Made by a program: the position numbers and the translations under genes
Source: a bacterium
Lineage (GTDB): Bacteria > Bacillota > Clostridia > Lachnospirales > Lachnospiraceae
Direction of reading: 5' to 3'
DNA: 64,000 nt
Assembly: GCA_023664305.1 (NCBI GenBank)
Contig: JAMPFT010000006.1
Span: 62,001 to 126,000, forward strand
Notes under the pieces: generated by a model
What the model saw: the letters and a program-made list of their open reading frames with translations, nothing else
What the model was told of the DNA's origin: nothing
Databases searched by the model: none
Shown: piece after piece, positions 8,559 to 17,728 of the stretch
Position numbering within the stretch: the first letter of the stretch is position 1
Layout: the number at the start of each line of letters is the position of its first letter

Positions 8559-9104
8559 ATGACAGACGGCAGAAAGAGAATTATTATACTGATCGTCCTC
8601 TCCGTATGCATATTGACAGCGGGATGCGGAAAAAAGGACAGCCGGAGAGAAGCGGAAGAAATCTACAAGACTGTATATGAGCATTACCAGGAGGCAAAAC
8701 AGCTGATTTATGGCGCTTTGATTGAAACGGGAGAGGAAGTCACGGATGAAAAAGGACAGAACTATTTTACAGTGGAAGAGTCGTCCTATCAGAATCTGGA
8801 GAGCGTCCGAAAGGTATTGCAATCCGCTTTCAGTGCCGCATACATAGAGTCAAATCTGTCCTGGGTGTTGGAAGGTGATTATCCGCTTTACAGGGAAATT
8901 GACGGCCGCTTATGTGTTGCCGAGATGGATGCTGTCGGGGAATTTCTCGCAGATGAGATTGTGTCTGTTGAGAATTTTGAAGAAGCTAAGATCAAAATAA
9001 AGGCTGCCTCAGAAGACGCCGTCGATCCTCTTACGCTTTATGAAATAACTTTGGTGAGAGAGGGCAGCGGATGGGTGATTGATGAGATGCGGGAAACGGA
9101 ATAA
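8559..9104 (+). CDS. Putative lipoprotein of unknown function
   Basis: A 181-residue protein with a signal peptide (IIILIVLSVCILTAGC) ending in a lipobox, so it is expected to be lipidated at Cys and tethered outside the membrane. The mature part is acidic and mostly helical, with no motif I recognise. TGGAGG precedes the chosen ATG; an ATG five codons earlier has no such site. It lies 140 bases after the XRE regulator on the same strand and is followed by a strong hairpin terminator, so the two probably form a small unit. Confidence 0.7.
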   Translation: MTDGRKRIIILIVLSVCILTAGCGKKDSRREAEEIYKTVYEHYQEAKQLIYGALIETGEEVTDEKGQNYFTVEESSYQNLESVRKVLQSAFSAAYIESNLSWVLEGDYPLYREIDGRLCVAEMDAVGEFLADEIVSVENFEEAKIKIKAASEDAVDPLTLYEITLVREGSGWVIDEMRETE

Positions 9105-9113
9105 GGAAAAAAC

Positions 9114-9176
9114 AAAAAGATTAGAATTGATTACAGGTAATTGATTACAGGTAGGTACTCAGTTCTAATCTTTTTT
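9114..9176 (+). terminator. Long-stem terminator after the lipoprotein gene
   Basis: AAAAAGATTAGAA (9114-9126) pairs with TTCTAATCTTTTT (9163-9175), giving a 13-bp stem ending in a T run. The loop holds a short direct repeat (TTGATTACAGGTA twice). The zinc-ribbon gene starts 22 bases later. Confidence 0.7.
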
Positions 9177-9197
9177 ACGTTGTTGGAAGGAGAGCCT

Positions 9198-9878
9198 ATG
9201 AGAACGTGTAACTGCCCTAATTGTAATGCTAAACTTACAATTGATGACGAAAACAGAGATTTTGCTTTTTGTCAATATTGCGGTGAAAAAATTATGCTTG
9301 ATGATTATCGCAGTACGCACAGAGTGGTTGACGAGGCTAAAATAAAGCAGGCAGAGGTTGAACGTGAAATTCGGCTAAGGGAATTAATGATTAAAGAGAC
9401 ACAAATGAACCAGAAAAATCATCTTAGGAAAGTTCTGACATACGTTTGGATTGGTTCCATTTTTGCGGTTGCTTTGTTGTGTTTATTTGTTTGGGCAACA
9501 GGCGGTGATGCCGGTGGTTTATATGCGTTTAATTGTCTGTTTTATGTCGGCGGCCCTGTGGTTGGAGGCGGGGCTTATTTGATTTTTAAGGTGATTCCTG
9601 AAAAAGAGTATGAAAAGGAGGTAGTTCAAAACGGAGGTATCAGATTTCCAAAAAATTTAGGGGATTTATCAGAACAAAATTATGCTGTCATACAACAAAA
9701 ACTTTTAAGTGCAGGTTTTAGCAATATTACATGCATCAGCATGCACGACGTAACATTGGGTTTGCTACAGAAGCCCGGAATGGTAGAGTCAATTACGGTC
9801 AATGGCGAAAAGGTGGTATCCGGCGGAAAGGTTTATATGGCAGATGTGCCAATTGTTATTACATATCACGGTAGATAA
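9198..9878 (+). CDS. Zinc-ribbon membrane protein with PASTA-like C-terminal domain
   Basis: A 226-residue protein. The N-terminal zinc ribbon has CPNC and CQYC pairs (residues about 5-30). A short charged coiled coil (residues 50-75) leads to two membrane helices near residues 80-105 and 110-130. The C-terminal 75 residues (from RFPKNLGDL to VITYHG) resemble PASTA-like repeats in other zinc-ribbon membrane proteins: an amphipathic helix, then GMVESITVNGE and VPIVITYHG. Function unknown. The start follows GGAAGGAG. The reading frame is more A+T-rich than the flanking regions, which may mean recent acquisition. Confidence 0.65.
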   Translation: MRTCNCPNCNAKLTIDDENRDFAFCQYCGEKIMLDDYRSTHRVVDEAKIKQAEVEREIRLRELMIKETQMNQKNHLRKVLTYVWIGSIFAVALLCLFVWATGGDAGGLYAFNCLFYVGGPVVGGGAYLIFKVIPEKEYEKEVVQNGGIRFPKNLGDLSEQNYAVIQQKLLSAGFSNITCISMHDVTLGLLQKPGMVESITVNGEKVVSGGKVYMADVPIVITYHGR

Positions 9879-10022
9879 TATCAGTTGCATAAAACGATCA
9901 GGCTCTTAAAGAGTTATGGGTTATTCTCATAAAGAAACCACATAGGGGATAGATAGGAAATGAAAAACGCTGCAGGGAACGAATTATGTTTTGAATACAA
10001 ATCATAAGTTTTCCGCATGAAA

Positions 10023-11165
10023 TCATGTCCCCTGCCGCAGGATATCCAAATACGCTCTATAAGCAAAGGTGCGGTTTCTGCTGGCGGGGGATGTCTTCAC
10101 AAGAATACCGGTATCCACTAAACGATTGACTGCGCTGGAAGCAGTGTTAAAGGTAATATTCAGGGCCTTAGCCGTTTTTTGAATTTCAATAATCGGATTA
10201 GCCTCCAGATAATGAAAAACAACCCCTGTATTTTTTGCTGCGCGGCCCAGCTTAGAGATCACAGCTTCATTTGTGTCATGAAGAGCAATTAATTTATCGA
10301 TGGCCGCAACAGCATCTTCGACTGATTCCAGGAGAGCCTGTAAGAAAAACTTTACCCATTGCTCATAATTTCCTTTTGTTCTGACTTCGGTCATACGATC
10401 ATAGTATTCAACACGATTTTTCTTAAGAGAATAGGAAATGTACAGCGCAGGAGTCGTGAGAATTTTTCTCTCCATTAAAAACAATGTAATTAACAGACGG
10501 CCAATGCGTCCGTTACCGTCAAGGAAGGGATGAATCGTCTCGAATTGATAGTGGATCAATGCTGCGCGAATCAAAGAGTCAAGGTCATCCTCAGCATGAA
10601 TGTATTTTTCAAGATCGAACATCGCGTCAAGCATATCATCCGGGGACGGGGGAATATAGCGGGCATTTTTCAGAGTGCTTCCCTGTCCCCCGATCCAATT
10701 TTGCGAGTGTCTGAACTCGCCGGGATTTTTTTCCTGTCCTCGAACTCCTTCCATCAAAACAGCATGAGTTTCTTTGATTAAACGGTTGCACAAAGGCAGA
10801 GTCTGTAAACGCCTGATTGCAAATTCGGTCGCTTTGATATAATTTACAACATCTCCAACATTTCGATTTGCATTTACATCCAACAAGGGATCAAAAATAT
10901 CCTCCAGGGTTGCCTGTGTGCCCTCGATCTGTGAAGACATCAAAGCTTCCTTGCGCACATACATAGATATAAATAACCCGACATTGGGAATGCGGGTTGC
11001 TATACTTTCCAAAACTGCGAGACGGGAATTGGCTTTTATCAGTAAGCCGACAATATCTTCCGTCAGTTCAACGGGAGGAACCGGCGGTAACGGACTGGGA
11101 AGAAATGATTTATATGCCAATTCACCAGACAAATTTGATTTATAATATCCTGCTCGGTTGTTCAT
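10023..11165 (-). CDS. Fic family protein (AMP-transferase), class II
   Basis: A 380-residue Fic-domain protein that probably transfers AMP from ATP to a hydroxyl on a target protein. The catalytic loop HPFLDGNGRIGR is complete at residues 212-223. An N-terminal inhibitory helix motif SSQIEG (residues 77-82, the S/T-xxxE-G/N pattern) marks it as a self-inhibited class II Fic. The C-terminal 80 residues form a winged-helix domain, as in many chromosomal Fic proteins. No antitoxin-like gene is adjacent, consistent with internal inhibition. It is divergent from cas3. The start is supported by GAGAGGAG and a good promoter. Confidence 0.9.
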   Translation of the reverse strand: MNNRAGYYKSNLSGELAYKSFLPSPLPPVPPVELTEDIVGLLIKANSRLAVLESIATRIPNVGLFISMYVRKEALMSSQIEGTQATLEDIFDPLLDVNANRNVGDVVNYIKATEFAIRRLQTLPLCNRLIKETHAVLMEGVRGQEKNPGEFRHSQNWIGGQGSTLKNARYIPPSPDDMLDAMFDLEKYIHAEDDLDSLIRAALIHYQFETIHPFLDGNGRIGRLLITLFLMERKILTTPALYISYSLKKNRVEYYDRMTEVRTKGNYEQWVKFFLQALLESVEDAVAAIDKLIALHDTNEAVISKLGRAAKNTGVVFHYLEANPIIEIQKTAKALNITFNTASSAVNRLVDTGILVKTSPASRNRTFAYRAYLDILRQGT

Positions 11166-11206
11166 ATCTTTGATGGCTCCTCTCGGGAAATTAAAATATA
11201 TGAATT

Positions 11207-11235
11207 ATTATAGCTTATTTATTTCAAGATGTAAA
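11207..11235 (-). promoter_or_regulatory. Probable fic promoter
   Basis: On the minus strand TTTACA (11230-11235) and a consensus TATAAT (11207-11212) are separated by 17 bases, 42 bases before the fic start. Confidence 0.65.
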
Positions 11236-11401
11236 GCAAAATTGAAATAAAGCCAATTTATGGTTGCATATTCGATGGCTCGGGAAAAAAGAATCAAATA
11301 ATAGGAATTTATTAAGCATATATTGGCAGTTCTTATGTTTTTTGAATGTACACATTCAACAATCAAACAGGTAACTATCAGGGGAATTTTGTCGAAAATA
11401 C

Positions 11402-11430
11402 TTGACATTGATTACATGACAATGTATAAT
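11402..11430 (+). promoter_or_regulatory. Consensus promoter of the cas operon
   Basis: TTGACA (11402-11407) and TATAAT (11425-11430) are perfect consensus hexamers with 17 bases between. A CATTG...CAATG inverted repeat fills most of the spacer (11406-11424) and could be an operator. The predicted 5' leader before cas3 is about 80 bases and contains an AAGGAGAT sequence at 11467-11474 not used by cas3. Confidence 0.8.
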
Positions 11431-11518
11431 CTTATCAAAAATCAGGGAAATACCATTGCATAACTGAAGGAGATCACTATAATAATTTTTCAAAACAAAA
11501 GAATCGGGGTATGATTCA

Positions 11519-13726
11519 ATGTATTCGAATGATGAGTGGATTGCTCACACGAATCTCTTCGGTGATAGACAGAGTGTGTCTGAGCATCTGAGAGGAACGG
11601 CGGAGAAAGCGGCGGAATATGCAGAAAAATTCGGGTGTGGAAAAGCCGGTTATCTCTGCGGTGCGTTTCACGATCTCGGGAAATATTCTGAAGAATTTCA
11701 AAATAGGATTCGGAATCCGCAGCACTCTGCCAGGGTTGACCATTCTACGGCTGGCGCAAAGAAGCTTTTAGAATGCTCTGCAGCATATACACCTGTTGCT
11801 ATGGCGATTGCAGGGCATCATTCCGGCTTGCCGGACAGTGGAAATCGGCGTATATCTGCGGCAGGAGACGGAAGCTTTTACGGCAGATTAAAGTCGAAAA
11901 TTCCCGGTTATGACAGCTGGGAAAAAAATCAGGATTTATACGATTTCTTCAGGGGGTTGGAAGCCGATGGAAATTCCTGTTTTCCTGCATTTTGCCAGGA
12001 AAGCAGGTTTTCCATGGCTTTTTTTATTCGGATGATTTATTCCTGTCTTGTGGATGCTGATTATCTGGATACAGAAGAATTTATGAATCGGGGGAGCTGG
12101 AAGAGGGGCGGCTATGAATCGATAGGGGCGTTGTTGGGACGGTTCCGGGAATATGTATCGCCTTGGCTGGAAGAAACGGGTGGGCAGGAACGCATCTGCG
12201 GGGTTCGCACCCGGATCCTACAGGAATGTATGTGTCAGGGGAAGGTGCTGCCACAGGGGATATATACGCTTACTGTTCCCACAGGAGGAGGGAAAACAAC
12301 AGCGTCTATGGGATTTGCGTTGGAGCATGTATTAGCTCATGGAATGGAGCGTGTGATTTATGTGATACCGTATACCTCTGTAATCGATCAAAATGCGGCG
12401 GTGTTTGAAAAGATACTGGGTGAAGAAAATGTGATAGAACATCACGGAGGAATTACTTACGAATTGGAGGAAGATGAGTGCGGCGATTTGGCGTATAAAA
12501 AAGCATTGGCAGTTGAGAACTGGGACGCGCCGGTTATCGTGACCACGGCGGTACAATTTTTTGAATCGTTATTTGCAAATAAGAGTTCAAAGTGCCGTAA
12601 ACTTCACAATATTGCTAACAGCGTTATTATTTTTGATGAGGCGCAGACGCTGCCTCTGCTTTATCTGGAACCTTGTATTGCGGCAATTGCGCAGCTGGTG
12701 AAAAATTATCGTGCGACAGCTGTCCTTTGCACCGCAACACAGCCGGCGTTGGAAAAGCATTTTCAAAAATATATTCCGGATTTACGGTTTTTGGAACTTT
12801 GTAGTAAAACGGAAGAATTATTCCGGATATTCGAAAGAACCACGATTCGGGATGTCGGATGTCAGACGGTAGAGCAGCTTGCGGAAGAGTTGAAAGGACA
12901 AAGTCAGGTGCTTTGCATCGTCAATAAGAGGAAGACGGCGCAGGAATTGTACCGGTCTGTCGCGGAAGAAGGAACCTATTGTTTGACTACGCTGTTGTAT
13001 CCGGCGGACAGACTGAGAAAATTTGAGGAGATCAGAGACCGACTGAAGCAGGGTAGTCCCTGCAGAGTAATTGCAACGTCCCTGATTGAGGCCGGGGTAG
13101 ACCTGGATTTTCCGTTGGTATTTCGACAGGAGGCGGGGTTGGATTCTCTGATACAGTCGGCGGGAAGATGTAACAGAGAGGGAAAACGGAGCCGAGAGAA
13201 CAGTTATGTATATTCTTTTCGGTTAGAAAATGAGAGCTCTCCGTTTGCGGCGCAAGGCATTGCCGCCATGAGGGAAACCTGGAGAAGGTATGAGCGGATT
13301 AATGAGCCTGCGGCAATTTCCTTTTATTTTCAGTTTTACAGGGAACTTACAGGCGGAGAAAATCTGGATCAGAAAGGAATTTTAAGGGCGTGGGAGCAGG
13401 GACTGAGAGGGAGCGCCTATCCGTTTTCTTCCGTAGCTGATATGTTTCGATTAATTGAAAACGATACGAAGCAGGTTTTTATCCCCGCAGAAGGGGCAGA
13501 GGAACTTTTAGAGAAGATAGAGGAAGGTACGGCGGATAAAAATACATACAGAAAACTGGGACGGTATGGAGTGAATGTTTATCCTGAACATTTTCGAGCG
13601 TTATGGGATTCCGGGTGTCTGGAGACGGTGGGAGACAGAGTCTTTGTATTGCGTGACAAAAGTCAATATCGGGGAGACACGGGTCTGCAGATGGATGTGG
13701 AAACCGGATTTGGTATCTTTATATAA
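11519..13726 (+). CDS. cas3: Cas3, HD nuclease-helicase, type I-C
   Basis: A 735-residue effector nuclease recruited by Cascade to unwind and shred target DNA. The HD nuclease domain occupies about residues 1-220, with H23, FHDLGK (H51, D52) and AGHHSG metal-binding motifs. The superfamily 2 helicase follows: Walker A TGGGKT (255-260), DEAQ box (373-376), CTATQPAL motif III and QSAGRCNREGK motif VI. Both halves look intact. It is first in the cas operon behind a consensus promoter. The start is preceded only by a weak GGGG site; no better in-frame start is seen. Confidence 0.95.
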   Translation: MYSNDEWIAHTNLFGDRQSVSEHLRGTAEKAAEYAEKFGCGKAGYLCGAFHDLGKYSEEFQNRIRNPQHSARVDHSTAGAKKLLECSAAYTPVAMAIAGHHSGLPDSGNRRISAAGDGSFYGRLKSKIPGYDSWEKNQDLYDFFRGLEADGNSCFPAFCQESRFSMAFFIRMIYSCLVDADYLDTEEFMNRGSWKRGGYESIGALLGRFREYVSPWLEETGGQERICGVRTRILQECMCQGKVLPQGIYTLTVPTGGGKTTASMGFALEHVLAHGMERVIYVIPYTSVIDQNAAVFEKILGEENVIEHHGGITYELEEDECGDLAYKKALAVENWDAPVIVTTAVQFFESLFANKSSKCRKLHNIANSVIIFDEAQTLPLLYLEPCIAAIAQLVKNYRATAVLCTATQPALEKHFQKYIPDLRFLELCSKTEELFRIFERTTIRDVGCQTVEQLAEELKGQSQVLCIVNKRKTAQELYRSVAEEGTYCLTTLLYPADRLRKFEEIRDRLKQGSPCRVIATSLIEAGVDLDFPLVFRQEAGLDSLIQSAGRCNREGKRSRENSYVYSFRLENESSPFAAQGIAAMRETWRRYERINEPAAISFYFQFYRELTGGENLDQKGILRAWEQGLRGSAYPFSSVADMFRLIENDTKQVFIPAEGAEELLEKIEEGTADKNTYRKLGRYGVNVYPEHFRALWDSGCLETVGDRVFVLRDKSQYRGDTGLQMDVETGFGIFI

Positions 13727-13742
13727 AAGGAGGAGGTGTGTG

Positions 13743-14438
13743 ATGGCTGTTAAAGTGGAAGTTTGGGGGGATTATGCCTGTTTTTCCCGACCGGAGCTAA
13801 AAACGGAGCGCGTGTCATACGACATGATCACGCCTTCGGCGGCGGTAGGGCTGTTGGAGGCGATATACTGGCATCCGGGGTTAAGGTGGATTGTTGATAA
13901 AATTTATGTAATGGCTCCGGTTTATTTGACCAAGACGGCCGGAGACAGCGGGAAAGAAGCGGCGGAGGTCAGAATGACCAGTATTAAAAGAAATGAGGTA
14001 AAATCAAAAATTACGGCATCCGGTGTGAAGACGGTAATGACTACAGGTAAGGGAGAACTGTATCTGAACACATCGGCGGACAGAAATCAGAGATCGTCGC
14101 TGATCCTGCAGGATGTTCATTATGTGATAGAAGCTCATTTTGTCATGACAGACAAAGCGGCAGACGGAGATAATCCGGGAAAGTTTCAGGACATTATGAA
14201 GAGAAGACTTAAAAAGGGGCAGTGTTATCACCAACCATGCTTTGGCTGCCGGGAATTTCCGGCTCATTTCAGGGAATGGGAGGGTGGAGAAATCGAGACC
14301 AGCCATCTGACGAAGGATCTGGGATATATGCTCTACGGAATGGATTATAGTGATCCTGATGATATTCGGCCTATGTTTTTCAGGGCGCAGCTTCGGGACG
14401 GTGTTCTGGACTTAAAGGATTGTGAGGTGGTTATGTGA
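13743..14438 (+). CDS. cas5c: Cas5, pre-crRNA endonuclease of type I-C
   Basis: A 231-residue RAMP protein. In type I-C systems, which lack Cas6, Cas5 cleaves the pre-crRNA and stays bound to the 5' handle. MAVKVEVWGDYACFSRPE, WHPGLRW, IKRNEVKSK and the RSSLILQDVHYVI block match the Cas5d/Cas5c family. Between PVYL and the SIKRNEV motif there is an insertion of roughly 12-15 residues compared with family members I remember. AAAGGAGGAGG precedes the start. The stop overlaps the GTG start of cas8c by four bases. Confidence 0.93.
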   Translation: MAVKVEVWGDYACFSRPELKTERVSYDMITPSAAVGLLEAIYWHPGLRWIVDKIYVMAPVYLTKTAGDSGKEAAEVRMTSIKRNEVKSKITASGVKTVMTTGKGELYLNTSADRNQRSSLILQDVHYVIEAHFVMTDKAADGDNPGKFQDIMKRRLKKGQCYHQPCFGCREFPAHFREWEGGEIETSHLTKDLGYMLYGMDYSDPDDIRPMFFRAQLRDGVLDLKDCEVVM

Positions 14439-16168
14439 TATTACAGGCCTTGGTAAATCATTATGAGGATTTGCTGGAAAAGGGGGAGATTTCCAGGCCG
14501 GGCTGGGGAAATACAAGGGTTTCTTTTGGGCTGAATCTGGATAGAGAGGGGAATATTATTGCTCTGCTTTCATTGAAAGTCCCAGATAAGAAAGGGAAGC
14601 CTGTTGCCCGCAGCATGGAAGTGCCGCAGCCGGTACAGCGTTCGGGGATAGGAGTGAAGGCCAATTTCCTTTGCGATAATGCAAGCTATGTGCTGGGAGT
14701 GGATGAGAAAGGAGATCCGGAACGGACAAAGCAGTGTTTTCAGGCGTTTTGCGATCTGCATGAGACGCTTCTACATGAAGTGAAATCCGAAGCGGCTGAA
14801 GCGATTCTGAAATTTCTGGATAAGTGGCGGCCGGAGGAAGCCCTGGAACAGGAACAGATTTCCGACTACTGGAAGGAACTGATGGCGGGAGCAAATATCC
14901 TTTTCTATTATGAAGGCAAGGCGGCGACAGAGGATGCCGCGGTCAAAAATTGCTGGCAACGACATTATGGGAGTGCGGGAGATGAGCAGTGCGGGATCTG
15001 TATGGTTACCGGCAGACAGGATAAGATTGCGAGGGTACATCCAACCATCAAAGGAGTGTATGGAGCCCAGACCATGGGAACGCCCCTTGTGTCTTACAAT
15101 GTGGCAGCATTCTGTTCCTATGGAAAGGAACAGGGCAGTAACGCCTCTGTGGGGGAATATGCCGCTTTTGCCTACGGAACGGCTTTGAACCGTCTGCTCA
15201 GCGACAGGGAGCATGTTCGGTCTGTGGGAGATACGACGGTGGTCTGCTGGGCAGAGGGCGGAGACACTGTCTATCAGGATGTGGGAGTGGCAGCTATGTT
15301 TGGGGAAGAAGAGGACGGAGTGGTCACGGACGGAGAACTGCGGGAGATTCTGGAAAAGATTTCCAGAGGAGATCCCATTGATTTTGACGGGAAGGCGCTT
15401 GATACGGACAGACATTATTATGTACTGGGAGTAGCGCCGAATGCAGCGAGACTGTCGGTGCGCTTTTTCAGACAGGATTCTTTCGGCAATATCTTAAAAA
15501 ATATTGCCGCACACTATGACAGGCTGAAGATTGTGAAACCGACATACGAAAGGCAGGAACTTTTGTCGGTATGGAGAATGCTGTATGAGACGGTAAACAA
15601 GAACGCAAGGGATAAATCACCGTCCCCCCAGATGGCGGCAGACACTTTAAGGGCGATTCTGACAGGGGGAACTTATCCGGTATCCCTGCTCAACGGAGTT
15701 ATGCTTCGCATCCGCGCGGAAAAGCGGGTGACGAGCGGCAGAGCGGCCATCATAAAAGCTTATTACCTGAGAAATTTAAATCCATTGTGTTCAGAGGAGG
15801 TGTTACAAGTGGAACTAAATGAGGAAAGTAAAAATGTACCCTATGTATTGGGGAGGCTGTTTGCCGTGTTGGAAAATATCCAACAGGAGGCAAATCCGGG
15901 GATTAACGCGACGATTAAGGATAAGTATTTCAATTCGGCGGCATCAACCCCGGCACAGATCTTTCCGCTGCTGCTCAATCTGGCGCAGAAGCATCTGCGA
16001 AAATTGAATGAGGGCGGCAGAATATCTTTTAACAGACAATTGGGCGGGCTTATGGAAATGCTGGGAGAGTCGTTCCCGAACCGGATGACACTGCCGCAGC
16101 AGGGAGCATTTTATCTGGGATATTATCATCAGACACAGAAACGTTATCAGAAAAAGGAGGAAAAGTAA
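14435..16168 (+). CDS. cas8c: Cas8c (Csd1), Cascade large subunit
   Basis: A 577-residue protein, the normal length for Csd1. It recognises the PAM and helps recruit Cas3 in type I-C Cascade. The family features seen are the N-terminal LVNHYEDL, a central CxxC-like segment (QCGICMVTG), the GTPLVSYN and GEYAAFAYGTALN blocks and the C-terminal FYLGYYHQ. Translation starts at GTG in a GTGA overlap with the cas5 stop. An internal start near the C-terminal quarter could give the separate Cas11c small subunit known in I-C systems: an ATG-independent site is not obvious, but the GGAGG at 15796-15800 before a GTG (15809) is worth testing. Confidence 0.93.
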   Translation: MILQALVNHYEDLLEKGEISRPGWGNTRVSFGLNLDREGNIIALLSLKVPDKKGKPVARSMEVPQPVQRSGIGVKANFLCDNASYVLGVDEKGDPERTKQCFQAFCDLHETLLHEVKSEAAEAILKFLDKWRPEEALEQEQISDYWKELMAGANILFYYEGKAATEDAAVKNCWQRHYGSAGDEQCGICMVTGRQDKIARVHPTIKGVYGAQTMGTPLVSYNVAAFCSYGKEQGSNASVGEYAAFAYGTALNRLLSDREHVRSVGDTTVVCWAEGGDTVYQDVGVAAMFGEEEDGVVTDGELREILEKISRGDPIDFDGKALDTDRHYYVLGVAPNAARLSVRFFRQDSFGNILKNIAAHYDRLKIVKPTYERQELLSVWRMLYETVNKNARDKSPSPQMAADTLRAILTGGTYPVSLLNGVMLRIRAEKRVTSGRAAIIKAYYLRNLNPLCSEEVLQVELNEESKNVPYVLGRLFAVLENIQQEANPGINATIKDKYFNSAASTPAQIFPLLLNLAQKHLRKLNEGGRISFNRQLGGLMEMLGESFPNRMTLPQQGAFYLGYYHQTQKRYQKKEEK

Positions 16169-16169
16169 A

Positions 16170-17057
16170 ATGGGCGAGGCTATTAAGAACAGGTATGAGT
16201 TTGTGATTTTGTTTGATGTGGAGAACGGTAATCCAAACGGGGATCCCGACGCGGGAAATATGCCCAGAGTAGATCCGGAAAGCGGATACGGTATTGTGAC
16301 GGATGTATGCCTGAAAAGAAAGATACGCAATTATGTGGAAACGGTGAAGGAGGATGAGGCTGGATACCGCATTTATATCAAGGATAATGCGCCGCTGAAC
16401 CGAAGCGACAGGGAAGCTTATGATTTCTGCGGGGTTGAACCGGATAAGGTGAAGGCGATGAAGAAAAACGATCCCGAACTGGATCGGAAAGTGCGTGATT
16501 TCATGTGCAATAATTTCTACGATATCCGTACTTTTGGAGCAGTCATGACTACGTTTGTAAAGGACAATCTGAACTGCGGTCAGGTGCGCGGGCCGGTACA
16601 GTTGAGCTTTGCCAGAAGTATAGACCCGATTCTGCCGCAGGAAATCACAATTACCAGAGTTGCCATTACAACAGAGGCGGATGCGGAGAGAAAGGGCACA
16701 GAAATGGGAAGAAAATATGTGGTTCCCTATGCGCTTTACCGTGCAGAAGGGTATATTTCCGCAAATCTTGCCCGAAAAGTCACAGGATTTTCCGAAGCCG
16801 ATCTGGAGCTTTTGTGGGAGGCGATTATGAATATGTTTGAAAATGACCGCTCCGCAGCCAGAGGGAAAATGGCGGTAAGGAAACTGATTATTTTCAGGCA
16901 TGAGAAGGAACTCGGGTGTGCGCCGGCTCATAAGCTTTTTGACGGGGTTTGTGTACGGCGTAAGGAGAATGTGGAGATTCCAAGAAACTATACGGATTAT
17001 GAAGTCAATATTGCAGATGATTTGCCTGAGGGCGTCACCTGTATTTGTAAAGAGTAA
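16170..17057 (+). CDS. cas7c: Cas7 (Csd2), Cascade backbone subunit
   Basis: A 295-residue RAMP protein that polymerises along the crRNA spacer. FDVENGNPNGDPDAGNMPR near the N-terminus is the diagnostic Csd2/Csh2 motif; GQVRGPVQLSF and ITRVAITTE match as well. The start lies one base after the cas8c stop region with AAAAAGGAGG upstream, suggesting high translation, as needed for the multi-copy subunit. Confidence 0.96.
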   Translation: MGEAIKNRYEFVILFDVENGNPNGDPDAGNMPRVDPESGYGIVTDVCLKRKIRNYVETVKEDEAGYRIYIKDNAPLNRSDREAYDFCGVEPDKVKAMKKNDPELDRKVRDFMCNNFYDIRTFGAVMTTFVKDNLNCGQVRGPVQLSFARSIDPILPQEITITRVAITTEADAERKGTEMGRKYVVPYALYRAEGYISANLARKVTGFSEADLELLWEAIMNMFENDRSAARGKMAVRKLIIFRHEKELGCAPAHKLFDGVCVRRKENVEIPRNYTDYEVNIADDLPEGVTCICKE

Positions 17058-17062
17058 ATCCT

Positions 17063-17728
17063 ATGGAGTATCGGGAAGAGGATTTTTTGCTGCTATCGGG
17101 AATCCAACACTTTGCGTTTTGCAGACGTCAGTGGGCGTTGATCCACATCGAGCAACAGTGGGCAGAGAATGTCAGAACTTTTGAAGGCAAGGTCATGCAT
17201 GAGAACGCCCATGATCCTTTCTTGAAAGAAAAGAGAGGAGATGTGATCACCGTCCGCGCTATGAAAATTTTTTCCGCAGGGATGGGCGTCAGCGGAGAAT
17301 GTGATGTGGTGGAGTTTCACAGCGCTCCGCAGGGAATATGTCTTCAGGGGTATGAGGGAAGGTATCGTGCAGTGCCGGTGGAGTATAAACGTGGGGCGCC
17401 TAAGAGTCACGATGCGGACGAACTTCAGTTGACTGCTCAGGCAATGTGTCTTGAGGAGATGCTGCAGACGGAAGTAGAGCGCGGATATTTGTATTATGGG
17501 GAAACCAGACGCAGGAAAGAAGTATGTTTTTCGGCTGAAATACGGGATAAGGTTCGACGCTATTTTGAAGAAATGCATGGCTATTATCAGAGGAGATATA
17601 CTCCACGGGTAAAGCCCGGTCCAGCCTGTAAACAATGCTCGCTGCAAAACATCTGTATGCCGGAGCTGGGAGAGATCCAGACTGTTCAGAAATACATAGA
17701 TAAGATGTTGAGGGAGGATATGTCATGA
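17063..17728 (+). CDS. cas4: Cas4 nuclease
   Basis: A 221-residue RecB-like exonuclease that trims prespacers and selects PAM during adaptation. The N-terminal CRRQWALIHIEQQW holds the first cluster cysteine; the RecB motif appears as VPVEYKRGAPK; the C-terminal CKQC...ICMPEL supplies the remaining three cysteines of the 4Fe-4S cluster. It starts five bases after cas7 and overlaps cas1 by four bases. Confidence 0.95.
   Translation: MEYREEDFLLLSGIQHFAFCRRQWALIHIEQQWAENVRTFEGKVMHENAHDPFLKEKRGDVITVRAMKIFSAGMGVSGECDVVEFHSAPQGICLQGYEGRYRAVPVEYKRGAPKSHDADELQLTAQAMCLEEMLQTEVERGYLYYGETRRRKEVCFSAEIRDKVRRYFEEMHGYYQRRYTPRVKPGPACKQCSLQNICMPELGEIQTVQKYIDKMLREDMS

Larger units (their letters stand above)
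11166..11518. other. Divergent fic-cas3 intergenic region
   Basis: This A+T-rich 353-base stretch holds the fic promoter (minus strand) and the cas promoter (plus strand). A small dyad, GAATGT-AC-ACATTC (11344-11357), lies 45 bases upstream of the cas -35. No open frame here looks coding. Confidence 0.6.
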
